From Polytrichum commune (Eukaryota; Streptophyta; Polytrichopsida; Polytrichales; Polytrichaceae): 60,000 bases of DNA. The notes beneath the pieces were generated by a model. It was not told the origin of the DNA. It worked only from the letters and a program-made list of their open reading frames with translations, and did no database searches. The stretch is from positions 17,114,001 through 17,174,000 of the forward strand of contig OX485804.1 of the NCBI GenBank assembly GCA_950295325.1. The letters are read 5' to 3'. Positions 1 to 11,046 of this stretch are shown here, in pieces. The position numbers were made by a program, and so were the translations under genes. The first letter of the stretch is position 1. The number at the start of each line of letters is the position of its first letter.

Positions 1-591
1 TCTTTTAAACATCTGTCTTTATGATGTTTTCTCTTTGATCCTCACCGAACCACATACTAATTAGATATTGGGGTCCAATCAAGAAAAGGAGCCACTTAGG
101 ACCCATCTACCTTAAGGTAGGTGGCTCCATTGTGGCCACTTCCAGTTGCACATAAATATTTTGACATTGGATCGGCTCGGAAATTGTCTCATCCAGTTAG
201 CAATTGCAAATCACAAGATTGCCGTTTCAAGTTGCACAATGTGTGTTACGAAGCAAACGTTATAGTGGTCAAAGTAGGATTGACTCTCTCTTCAAGCGAT
301 AAACATGCCCGGCTTGGCCCCGCCCTCTCAATTGTGTTAATTATTGAACTTAAAATGATGCCTACATTATCAGCACATACCACAAATCTCAATGTAACAT
401 GTGACTTTTCTTTGGTGTCCGATCTTAACTACAAGAACTACAAGCATTGTTCGATACCACTTGAATATAGGTATCCAAGTAATAAGAAAAGTGAACACTC
501 AAAGCCCACAATATATAAAACCTGCATCAAACCTCACATGCAGGGTTGTCTATCGCGACGTCATGACGGTGTCGTGCCGTCATGTCGTGTC

Positions 592-621
592 GTGTCGTGA
601 CGGACCCCTCCGTCACGACAC
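592..621. repeat. Perfect inverted repeat, 13-bp arms, 4-nt loop
   Basis: The arms GTGTCGTGACGGA and TCCGTCACGACAC are exact reverse complements separated by CCCC. The stretch just upstream (about 556-600) repeats the same CGTCATGACGG and GTCGTGTCGTG themes, so the hairpin probably arose inside a short local tandem repeat. No function can be assigned. Confidence 0.7.
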
Positions 622-802
622 AATAGGGTCCACGTAGGGTCAACATAGGGTGAATGGACTAGGATGGGTAAAATACTTACCTTCTTGCCAAGGTGGCGTC
701 CTATGTGGCAGAAAACGCCGACGTGGATGTGCATATTTCCCTTGCCAAGTAAACCATTTTGCCATTGTGTTTATCATTCTGTTAAAATCAAAGTAGAAAA
801 AT

Positions 803-985
803 ATGACTAAGGAGGGTGTGGGGCGGACGGGGGCGGACGGGTGGGGCGGACAGGGGAGGGGGGTGGTGCGGACGGTGGAGGGGGGTGGTGCGGATGGGGG
901 AGGGGGGTGGAGCGGACGGACGGGGGGGAGGGGGGGGGGGGGGGTGGAGCGGACGGGGGAGGGGGGTGGAGCGGGACGAGGCTTG
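803..985 (+). repeat. G-rich minisatellite (GGAGCGGACGGGGG-type units)
   Basis: Short units built on GGAGCGGACGG plus runs of four or more G are repeated on the plus strand. An uninterrupted G run lies near 930-943. The same unit makes up the arrays at 13603-13830 and 16925-17640. Long frames through it on both strands encode only Gly/Arg or Pro/Arg runs and are not genes. The right flank (GTATGCGAGCGG then GAGAGCGG) reappears as its reverse complement beside the 13.6 kb array. Confidence 0.85.
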
Positions 986-1506
986 TATGCGAGCGGTGAG
1001 CAGAGAGCGGAGAGCGGAAATGTGGTAAAAATAGGATAGATTCTGCATTAAATTTAGAATTCCCTAAAATAGTAAAAGAATATACTTAGAATATTCTAGA
1101 TTTTGTCAAAAATAGAAAATTGTTGGGACCTATTTCCGTGGAATGTGTGGGCACTAAATAAAATAAATGCCCTGAATTTGAAATGGTCTGATTTAGTTTG
1201 AGAACCGTGAAGTGCCAAAATGATCGTAAAATTGTGATATAATAATTAAATAGATGATGAAAACCAATGATGATCCCAATATGTATAGAGACACATGATA
1301 CGGTTGAGTATTGTAATCCAACTTTTTGAGTTGAATAAAAATAATCCATGGGATTATATTTATTATATTTTTGAGCTGACAATATTTAATTATTCAATGA
1401 AAATCTTATATCACTTAGTCTATGGTGTACTCTATTAGAAACATGGATGAATAGGCACTACTTCATCTATCATGTTGATGGCAGAAAGGGACACTTAGAG
1501 TAAATC

Positions 1507-4500
1507 CTAGGCCCGATCTAAAGGGTGAGTTAAAATTCCACTCTCGAGAATAACTTTGACCTCGTTGAAGCTGAAGGTTGACGCGTGGATGAAAAGGTCT
1601 ACATCAGGATTGCGATGGCAGACCTTTAAAAAAATATAGTAAACATGCTTGCAATACGAGAATTGACTCCGCCCTCGAAAGTTGGTCATTGTCTTCTTGA
1701 ATGCAGGGCAGGTGCAACCCGGGAGGGAACTGATGGTGATGTGGTATTGTGTCACGTCGGGTGGCGTCATCGAGTCTAGCGCAATGATGCAGCCATGGCC
1801 AGGGTGAGGAATCATTGTCACCGAGCGGAGTTGAGCTTTGAGGGAGTCCGCAGAGCCCATGGATAACCGCTGTTGAGGATTTGGATGGGTTGCGGTGCGC
1901 TTAACGAGCTTCCCTTCTCTCTTCCCAAGATACATGTCCGCATCTGCTGGCACCGGCACGGAGTCTAAATTTGCCGGAGACGGTGCAATGGAAAAGAGCC
2001 TTCTGGGTGAGACTGGCACTTTCTGCGGCAGTTGGAATCCGGCCGCCTCGAGGGCCAGGATCTCACATTGCTTGAGGTTAGTCCCAAGTTTCACTGGCCA
2101 AACATCCGGAATGCTTGGTCTCTCCTGTTCCGCAGAGTATTGAACAACCCATTTGCGCCTGCTACCCTTAACGCACCTATGGATATCATCTGAGCAGAAG
2201 AAAAACTCTGTGGTCTCTTTCACATTTCTCCTAGTGCTGTGCCATAGACCGGTGTACGTAGGGGCAGGGGTTGATTTTGCACCCCTTACGATTCTCTCAG
2301 TACACTTCTTTTTGGTGACGGCTCTTTGTGCCCAACAACATTTGGCAGAAGTCTTTGGCAACCGAGCGATGTGCCACTCCTTCACGTTCACCCTAGTTTC
2401 CTCGACGGCAGTGACGTGGCTGATCCGTCCCACGGGGATGGGGGACAGGACGATATCGTCCGCATGTGGCGCCGGGGGTGCAACTTCCGGGACATTGGAA
2501 TCTTCCTCTTCAACAATTATGGGCATGTCAGTGGAACGAGTCCGGACAGCCCTACTAGAGGCACGGGGATATGAGAAGTTGACCTTATCAGGTCTGTGCG
2601 ACTCCTCTTCTGCTCCAAGAGGTAGATCTGCTTTGCGCTTCGTGGACCCGAACACCTCTTCCCCAGCCATATAAGGCACCCGGGTACAGAACTCTTCTGC
2701 TCCAGGCATGTCCATCATGGGGTCTTCGAGGACTAAAGGATTACCCGTTTGCTTCGCCCTACGCTCTGCCAACCTTAGCTTGAGCTCTTTCTTTGTAGGG
2801 CCTGTACCGCCAACATCACCTTTCAGGAACTGGTAGTAATTGACAACATGAAGGAAGCCTCGAACAAAGTCGTCCACTGTAGCAACATAGAGGTCGCCGC
2901 CGCTGTTTCCAGACGATTGAAGCCACTTGTTGTGTATTGATTCGGCGAGATTACATGAAGGCATTTCTGCTAGTTCTTCTACTGTAAATTTCTGCGTGTA
3001 CATAGTGTAAGCAATTAGAAATTGGAGAAGAGTTGTTTCATATTAGAGTGAAAAGAAAAGAAAAAAAACAACAAGTTTAGGGTGAACATACCCCGGTCAT
3101 GAAGCCTCCCCATTGGCGATAACGAAAGTGCCAGAATGCAAGCCAGAGCTCGAGTTTGTCAAGTGCCTTCTCTGTCACTGCCCCGGCGGATACCCACCAT
3201 GCACGTAGCCCGTGGTACAGGTTCTCCGCTTCGTCCATGGTCCTGGCGGTCCTATATTGGTGGCACATCTTCTTGTGTTGCTCCCATAGTTCTTCGGGGA
3301 TGTATTTCTCGGTATACTTAACCATAGATTGGGTCCAGTGAAACTGACATGTTCTTTCCCGGTCATCCATGCGGTCCTCCTTCTTCCCGTTGCCATATAT
3401 GACCCGAACTGCATTCCAATTGGCCTGGGCGCTGTCGGCCATGAAACCCTTGAAGTTGGTATCGACAACGCCATTCCTCTCCATCACAACATTGAGATTC
3501 TTCCAGAAAACGATCTGGGCATCACAATCCTCCGATTGTATGTCACAGCTTGCAATGGTCATGACACGACAATACGTGGAGTCATACACGTGGCATGCCA
3601 TTGTGGTCCACTGTCTCACCCGTTTCACATGGTCGAACGTAATCCAAGCATTCTCCAGATCTTCGCCGGGCTGCATACGCTTCACCAAGTCTACCCCACT
3701 ACCGGGCCCGACTTCCGACATCTTAAAGACAAAAACCTTGTCAAGATCTGCCCCTTGACCTGGGAATTTGTTCTCCTGCACAAATGCCCATAAACTGATT
3801 CCACGGAGTTTGGTGATAGAGTCCATGACACCATACCTTCTGAGGAAACGGAAGCTCATGACCTTGTTGCGGATGTTTGGGGAAGCCATGTCCTTGCACC
3901 GGTCGAATACTGGAACAAGTTCCTCAAGAGAAAGCTTCTTTGTTGGCGCGTCATCGGGTTGAAGGATATAACTGCCAATTAGAACTTTGCTAGCCTCCAA
4001 CACAACCGCACTCCTGGTAGCCTGGGGAGTCTTCTCGATCTGTTCTTCAATTAGGCCACTGATCTCAGCCTTAGTGTCTCTGTAGTCGCCCACCTTGACT
4101 GGGTGATCGTGAATTCCAAGGTGGATACACGCTCTTGTATGGTTGATTTTGCCAGCAACATAATAAATCTTAGCCCCACATGTAGCAATACATGTCGGGG
4201 GTTCTTTACACACCTTGCAAACAAGCGTAGAGTCAGTTGGGGGTGCTTGATCCACTACAAAGGCCTGGAGGGTACAACCTTCAAACTCTGTCTCGTTGAC
4301 TTCGAAAATACGAGGTCGGCGGATCAGATATTCGCACTCCTTGTTCTTGCAACGCAGGTGTCTAACGCAGGAGGAAGAACGGAAGGACAAACCAAAGTCG
4401 TTTGTGATGTTGGTGGTGATGGTCTTGGTCCACACATGGCCGTCGTAACGCTTGTCCATTCCTTGCATAGACTTGGCCTGTGACCGTGCGGCCGTGTGAC

Positions 4501-5254
4501 CAACAGGTGGCAACTCGAAGATGACAGCACCATCGAACAGAGCAGGAAGGTACTCTACCCTCTCGTGTCTAATCACCGAGTAGTCTATTTTTTTAAGAAT
4601 GTTTTTTTTTCCCGGCATTGCTGCAAGTTGTTTTAATAATGGTACTTTGCTAACAGTATCTTGCGACAAAGGATATACTTTAGGAGCGTCCCCACCAACT
4701 ATAACCTGAGGCGGGGGCTTGGTGGGACTGACCTTGTCATCTGAAGAAAGTGTAATTACAGATTCTACTCTAGAGTTGTCTACAATAGGCGTCTCGAGAC
4801 CGGGTTCGAGCTTGACCTTCACATCACGTGGCAGAGGAGTTTGAATGGTGCAGGTAGAGGAAGAGCGAGGAGTGAGGATCTCAGTAGAAGCAACCATCTG
4901 AGATTCAGTGAGGCCATAGACTCGGTAACTACCTGGATGAAGAGTCCAAAACATGTTATTGTTCTCATCACGATGCGAAATGCGACCTAGGGTATGTGTA
5001 AGCTCAGACGTGACAACATCAAAAATATCCTCGTCAACAACAATAGTGTCCGCTCTGAAACCGAACCGAATACTTAGACGTTGGGACGTCACGTAAGCTA
5101 GTCCGCTATCATCCATGCAAAAGGTAAGTGGGACTCTCTCTCCATCGGCTCTGAGGATTGCCATACCGACTTCTCCGTTAGCAGGCACATTAGCCATGAT
5201 GAGGGGAATGAGGCCTTGCGCGGTGATGGAAATATGGAAGAGGTTTCTCAACAT
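1507..5254 (-). CDS. MULE-type transposase with C-terminal SWIM zinc finger (two exons)
   Basis: Exon 1 ends at 3092 and exon 2 runs from 2991 to 1507. The intron (3091-2992) starts GTATGT, ends GCAG and is phase 0, joining ...FMTG to KFTVEEL... without a break. The open frame continues upstream to 5434 but begins there with TTG. The ATG at 5254 (MLRNLF) or at 5197 (MANVPANGE) is the likelier start, giving about 1200 aa. Visible parts in order are: an unrecognised N-terminus; a Cys/His cluster (CKNKEC, CKVCKEPP, then IHLGIHDHP) like the zinc fingers of MULE/FAR1-like proteins; a DDE-like core (VYDSTY, then FMADSAQANW, then CQFHW); and a SWIM finger (CTC ... YCKH) near the C-terminus. These proteins cut and paste Mutator-like DNA elements. 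Terminal inverted repeats were not found. The frame is intact, so the copy may be recent or domesticated. Confidence 0.75.
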
Positions 5255-5446
5255 TGTGGGAAACCTATTTATTGGAAATGAATGGCCAAAGACAACAATG
5301 ATGGACAGATCCAAATGACGGATGAACAATGAAGGAAAGCATGAATAAATACTTCTAAAAATGACCCACAATAAACCAAGGAGTCTGAAAGGGAGCAGAA
5401 AGGCTGTCAAGATATACCAAATTATATCAGTCAAGTCATGGTAGAC

Positions 5447-8400
5447 ATTCTACTTCACAACCCTATGTTCATTTTGGTCTTGGTTGAAGGACAGAACAGG
5501 GTGCTTGATATGAGAGTGAAGTTCAGATTGTGAGGATATAAAGTGGTGCCCCCGAGAGGTGCCGTTAACGGCACCCCCCTCGGGGGTCTTTATTTTTATT
5601 TTTTTGGTGCTTGAAAATGGCCTGTCTACACACTGTAAGATTGAGGATGAATCAATATGGCTAGAAATTTTAGGTGGGTCATATACTCGGACCCCCTTAA
5701 GTTGATATTGGTCTTGGTTGAAGGTCATATAAGAATGCACAATATACTCATAAATATCAGATGTGGAGTTTGTAATGTGGTGCCCCCGAGAGGTGCCGTT
5801 AACGGCACCCCCCTCGGGGGTTTATTTTTTGATTATTTTCGTGCTTGATAATGGCCTGTCTATACACTGCAAGGTTGAGGATGAGTCAATATGGCTAGAA
5901 ATTGCAGGTGGGTCATATACTCAGACCCCCTGAAGTTGATATTGGTCTTGGTTGAAGGTCATATAAGAATGCACAATATACTCATAAATATCAGATATTG
6001 AGTTTGTGATGTGGTGCCCCCGAGCGGTGCCGTTAACGGCACCCCCCTCGGGGGTTTATTTTTTGATTATTTTCGTGCTTGATAATGGCCTGTCTATACA
6101 CTGCGAGGTTGAGGATGAGTAATATGGCTAGAAATTGCAGGTGGGTCATATACTCGGACCCCCTAAGTTCATTTTGGTCTTGGTTGAAGGACAGAACAGG
6201 GTGCTTGATATGAGAGTGAAGTTCAGATTGTGAGGATATAAAGTGGTGCCCCCGAGAGGTGCCGTTAACGGCACCCCCCTCGGGGGTCTTTTTTAATTTT
6301 TTTGGTGCTTGAAAATGGCTTGTCTACACAGTGTAAGGTTGAGGATGAATCAATATGGCTAGAAATTATAGGTGGGTCATATATTCGGACCCCCTTAAGT
6401 TGATATTGGTTTTGGTTGAAGGTCATATAAGGATACATAATATACTCATAAATATCAGATTTTGAGGTTGTAATGTGGTGCCCCCGAGAGGTGCCGTTAA
6501 CGGCACCCCCTTTAGGGGTTTTTTTTAAATTTTTTTGGTGCTTGAAAATGGCCTGTTTATGCAGTCTAAGGTTGACGGTAAATCAATATGGCCAGAAATT
6601 TTAGGTGGGTCATACACTCGGACCCCCTTAAGGATCATATAAGGATCTATAATATACTCATAAATATAAGATTGTGAGGATATAAAGTGATGCCCCTGAG
6701 GGGTGCCGTTAACAGCACCCCCTTTGGGTGTCTTCTTTTTTATTTTTTTGGTGCTTGAAAATGGCCTGTTTATGCACTCTAAGGTTGAGGCTAAGTCAAT
6801 ATGACCAGAAATTGCAGGTGGGTCATATACTCAGACCCCGTTAAGTTGATTTTAGTCTTTGTTGAAGGTCATATAAGGATGCATAATATACTCATAAATA
6901 TCAGATTTTGAGGTTGTAATGTGGTGCCCCCGAGAGGTGCCGTTAACGGCACCCCCCTCGGGGGTCTTTATTTTTATTTTTTTGGTGCTTGAAAATGGCC
7001 TGTCTACACACTGTAAGATTGAGGATGAATCAATATGGCTAGAAATTTTAGGTGGGTCATATACTCGGACCCCCTTAAGTTGATATTGGTCTTGGTTGAA
7101 GGTCATATAAGAATGCACAATATACTCATAAATATCAGATGTGGAGTTTGTAATGTGGTGCCCCCGAGAGGTGCCGTTAACGGCACCCCCCTCGGGGGTT
7201 TATTTTTTGATTATTTTCGTGCTTGATAATGGCCTGTCTATACACTGCAAGGTTGAGGATGAGTCAATATGGCTAGAAATTGCAGGTGGGTCATATACTC
7301 AGACCCCCTGAAGTTGATATTGGTCTTGGTTGAAGGTCATATAAGAATGCACAATATACTCATAAATATCAGATATTGAGTTTGTGATGTGGTGCCCCCG
7401 AGCGGTGCCGTTAACGGCACCCCCCTCGGGGGTTTATTTTTTGATTATTTTCGTGCTTGATAATGGCCTGTCTATACACTGCGAGGTTGAGGATGAGTAA
7501 TATGGCTAGAAATTGCAGGTGGGTCATATACTCGGACCCCCTAAGTTCATTTTGGTCTTGGTTGAAGGACAGAACAGGGTGCTTGATATGAGAGTGAAGT
7601 TCAGATTGTGAGGATATAAAGTGGTGCCCCCGAGAGGTGCCGTTAACGGCACCCCCCTCGGGGGTCTTTTTTAATTTTTTTGGTGCTTGAAAATGGCTTG
7701 TCTACACAGTGTAAGGTTGAGGATGAATCAATATGGCTAGAAATTATAGGTGGGTCATATATTCGGACCCCCTTAAGTTGATATTGGTTTTGGTTGAAGG
7801 TCATATAAGGATACATAATATACTCATAAATATCAGATTTTGAGGTTGTAATGTGGTGCCCCCGAGAGGTGCCGTTAACGGCACCCCCTTTAGGGGTTTT
7901 TTTTAAATTTTTTTGGTGCTTGAAAATGGCCTGTTTATGCAGTCTAAGGTTGACGGTAAATCAATATGGCCAGAAATTTTAGGTGGGTCATACACTCGGA
8001 CCCCCTTAAGGATCATATAAGGATCTATAATATACTCATAAATATAAGATTGTGAGGATATAAAGTGATGCCCCTGAGGGGTGCCGTTAACAGCACCCCC
8101 TTTGGGTGTCTTCTTTTTTATTTTTTTGGTGCTTGAAAATGGCCTGTTTATGCACTCTAAGGTTGAGGCTAAGTCAATATGACCAGAAATTGCAGGTGGA
8201 TCATATACTCAGACCCCGTTAAGTTGATTTTAGTCTTTGTTGAAGGTCATATAAGGATGCATAATATACTCATAAATATCAGATTTTGAGGTTGTAATGT
8301 GGTGCCCCCGAGAGGTGCCGTTAACGGCACCCCCCTCGGGGTTTTTTTTTTGATTTTTTTGGTGCTTGAAAATGGCCTGTCTACACATTGTAAGGGTGAT

Positions 8401-11030
8401 GATGAGTCAATATGGCTATAAATTTTAGGTGGGTCATATATTCGGACCCCCTTAAGGATCATATAAGAATCTATAATATACTCATAAATATGAGATTGTG
8501 AGGATATAAAGTGGTGCCCCCGAGGGGTGCCGTTAACGGCACCCCCTTTAGGGGTCTGTATTTTTATTTTTTTTGTGCTTCAAAATGGCCTGTTTATGCA
8601 CTCTTAGGTTGAGGGTAAGTCAATATGGCTAGAAATTGCTCGTTGGTCATATATTAGGACCCGCTTAAGTTGATTTTGGTCTTGGTTGAAGGTCATATAA
8701 GGATCCAAAATATACTCATAAATATCAGATTTTGAGGTTGTAATGTGGTGCCCCAGAGGGGTGCCGTTAACGGCACCCCCATTGGGGGTCTTTTATTTTT
8801 ATTTTTTTGGTGCTTGAAAATGGCCTGTTTATGCACTTTAAGGTTGAGGCTAAGTCAATATGGCCAGAAATTGCAGGTGGGTTATATACTCGGACCCCGT
8901 TAAGTTGATTTTGGTCTTGGTTGAAGGTCATCTAAGGATGCATAATATACTCATAAATATCAGATTGTAAGGATAAACTGTGGTGCCCTCGAGAGGTGCC
9001 GTTAACGGCACCCCCTTCGGGATTTTTTTTAATTTTTTTATAATGTGGTCCCCCTGAGGGGTGCCGTTAACGGCACCCCCTGTGGGTGTTTTTTTTTTTT
9101 TTTTTTGGGTGCTTAAAAATGGCCTATTTATGCACTCTAAGGTTGAGGCTAAGTCAATATGACCAGAAATTGCAGGTGGTTCATATACTCGGACCCCCTT
9201 AAGTTGATTTTAGTCTTGGTTGAAGGTCATATAAGGATGCATAATATATTCATAAATATCAGATTGTGAGGATAAAATGTGGTGCCCCCGAGGGGTGCCG
9301 TTAACGGCACCCCCCTCAGGGGCTTTTTTAAAAAAAAATTTTGGTGCTTGAATATGGTCTCTCTACACACTGTAAGGTTGAGGATGAATCAATATGGCTA
9401 GAATTTTCAGGTGGGTTATATACTCGGACCCCCTTAAGTTGATTTTGGTCTTGGTTGATTGTCATATAAGGATGCATAATATACTCATAAATATCAGATT
9501 GTAAGGATAAACTGTGGTGCCCTCGAGAGGTGCCGTTAACGGCACCCCCCTCGGGGGGTTTTTTTTTTCTTTTTTTTCTTTTTTTTCTTTTCTTTCTATA
9601 ATGTGGTGCCCCCGAGGGGTGCCGTTAACGGCACCCCTTTTGGGTGTCTTTTTTAAATTTTTTCGGTGCTTGAAAATGGCCTGTTTATGCACTCTAAGGT
9701 TGAGGCTACGTCAATATGACCAGAAATTGCAGGTGGGTCATATACTCGGACCCCCTTAAGTTGATTTTAGTCTTGGTTGAAGGTCATATAAGGATGCATA
9801 ATATATTCATAAATATCAGATTTTGAGGTTATAATGTGGTGCCCCCGAGAGGTGCCGTTAACGGCACCCCCCTCGGGGGCTTTTTTTTTATGTTTTTGGT
9901 GCTTGAAAATGGCATGTTTATGCACTCTTAGGTTGAGGGTAAGTCAATATGGCTAGAAATTGCTGGTTGGTCATATATTCAGACCCCCTTAAGTTGATTT
10001 TGGTCTTGGTTGAAGGTCATATAAGGATGCATAATATACTCATAAATATCAGATTGTGAGGATATAATGTGGTGCCCCCGAGAGGTGCCGTTAACAGCAC
10101 CCCCCTCGGGGGGGTTTTTTTGGTTTTTTTGGTGCTTGAAAATGGCCTTTTTATGCACTCTAAGGTTGAGAGTAAGTCAATATGTCTAGAAATTGCTCGT
10201 TGGTCATATATTCGGACCCCCCTAAGTTGATGTTGGTCTTGGTTGTAGGTCATATAAGGATGCATAATATACTCATAAATATCAGATTTTGAGGTTATAA
10301 TGTGCTGCCCCCGATAGGTGCCGTTAACGGCATCCCCCTCGGGGGTCTTTTTTTTGAATTTTTTGGTGCTTGAAAATGGCCTGTCTACACACTGTAAGGT
10401 TGAGGATGAGTCAATATGGCCATAAATTTCAGGTGCGTCATATATTCGGACTCCCTTAAGTTGATTTTGGTCTTGGTTGAAGGTCATATAAGGATGCATA
10501 ATATACTCATAAATATCAGATTTTGAGGTTATAATGTGGTGCCCCCGAGAGGTGCCGTTAAGGGCACCCCCCTCGGGGGTTTTTTTTTTGATTTTTTTGG
10601 TGCTTGAATATGGCCTGTTTATGCACTCTAAGGTTGAGGGTAAGTCAATATGGCTAGAAATTTCAGGTTGGTCATATATTCGGACCCGTTACGGTCATTT
10701 AAAGCTTGGTTAATGGTCATATTAGGATGCATAATATACTCATAAATATAAGATTTTGAGGTTAATATGTGGTGCCCCCGAGAATTGCCGTTTACGGCAC
10801 CCCCCTCGGGGGACTTTTATTTTTATTTTTTTGTTGGTGCTCATATATGGCCTGGATATGCACTAATAGGTTTAGGATGACCAAATATGGTTAGAAATTT
10901 CAGGTTGGTCATATAGGTGGACCCGCTACGTTCATTTAATTCTTGGTTAATGGTCATATTAGGATGCTTGATATGGTAATGAAAATCAATTTTTTTGTTA
11001 ACGGCACCCTCTCGAGATATGCCGTTCACG
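5447..11030 (+). repeat. Palindrome-centred satellite, about 232-bp monomer, about 25 copies
   Basis: Each monomer has a core GTGCCGTTAACGGCAC (perfect 16-bp palindrome) flanked by CCCCCGAG on the left and CTCGGGGG on the right, so the whole 40-odd nt can fold into one hairpin. A T-rich tract and the phrase TGGTGCTTGAAAATGG follow. Successive cores lie at 5561, 5795, 6029, 6261, 6493, 6705 and 6939, so spacing is 212-234 bp. Later copies run to about 11000 and decay gradually (for example AACAGC at 10090 and TTTACGG near 10795). Near 9000-9070 and 9530-9620 two cores lie only about 65-90 bp apart, so there the inter-core part is deleted. Reading frames within it are repeat-derived. Confidence 0.95.
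5545..8300 (+). repeat. 1378-bp higher-order tandem duplication within the satellite
   Basis: Six monomers (cores 5561-6705) are repeated almost base for base as the next six (cores 6939-8083). Each pair is offset by exactly 1378 bp, and minor variants such as the 212-bp monomer and the AACAGC core recur in the same order. I noticed a single G/A difference (about 6829 against 8207). Boundaries are approximate: left near 5545, internal near 6922, right near 8300. The near-identity implies a recent unequal exchange or segmental duplication. Confidence 0.9.
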
Positions 11031-11046
11031 GGTTTTTTCTTTTTAG

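Larger units (their letters stand above)
1..1506. other. Intergenic region, no supported gene
   Basis: I see no convincing coding sequence here. The reading frames of up to about 160 codons have no recognisable motif and no coding-like composition. The stretch holds a perfect hairpin at 592-621 and a G-rich minisatellite at 803-985, described separately. The rest is AT-rich with no recognisable element. It lies downstream of the 3' end of the minus-strand transposase gene. Confidence 0.6.

Noticed and set aside
121-637. Two overlapping plus-strand reading frames of 159 and 78 codons
   Set aside because: No motif, no coding-like composition and no neighbouring exons. One runs into the CGTCATGACGG repeats.
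788-1048. Gly/Arg and Pro/Arg-rich frames on both strands
   Set aside because: They are translations of the G-rich minisatellite. The same happens at 13.5-13.9 and 16.7-17.7 kb.
2153-2674. 173-codon plus-strand frame
   Set aside because: It is the antisense shadow of the intact SWIM/MULE exon.
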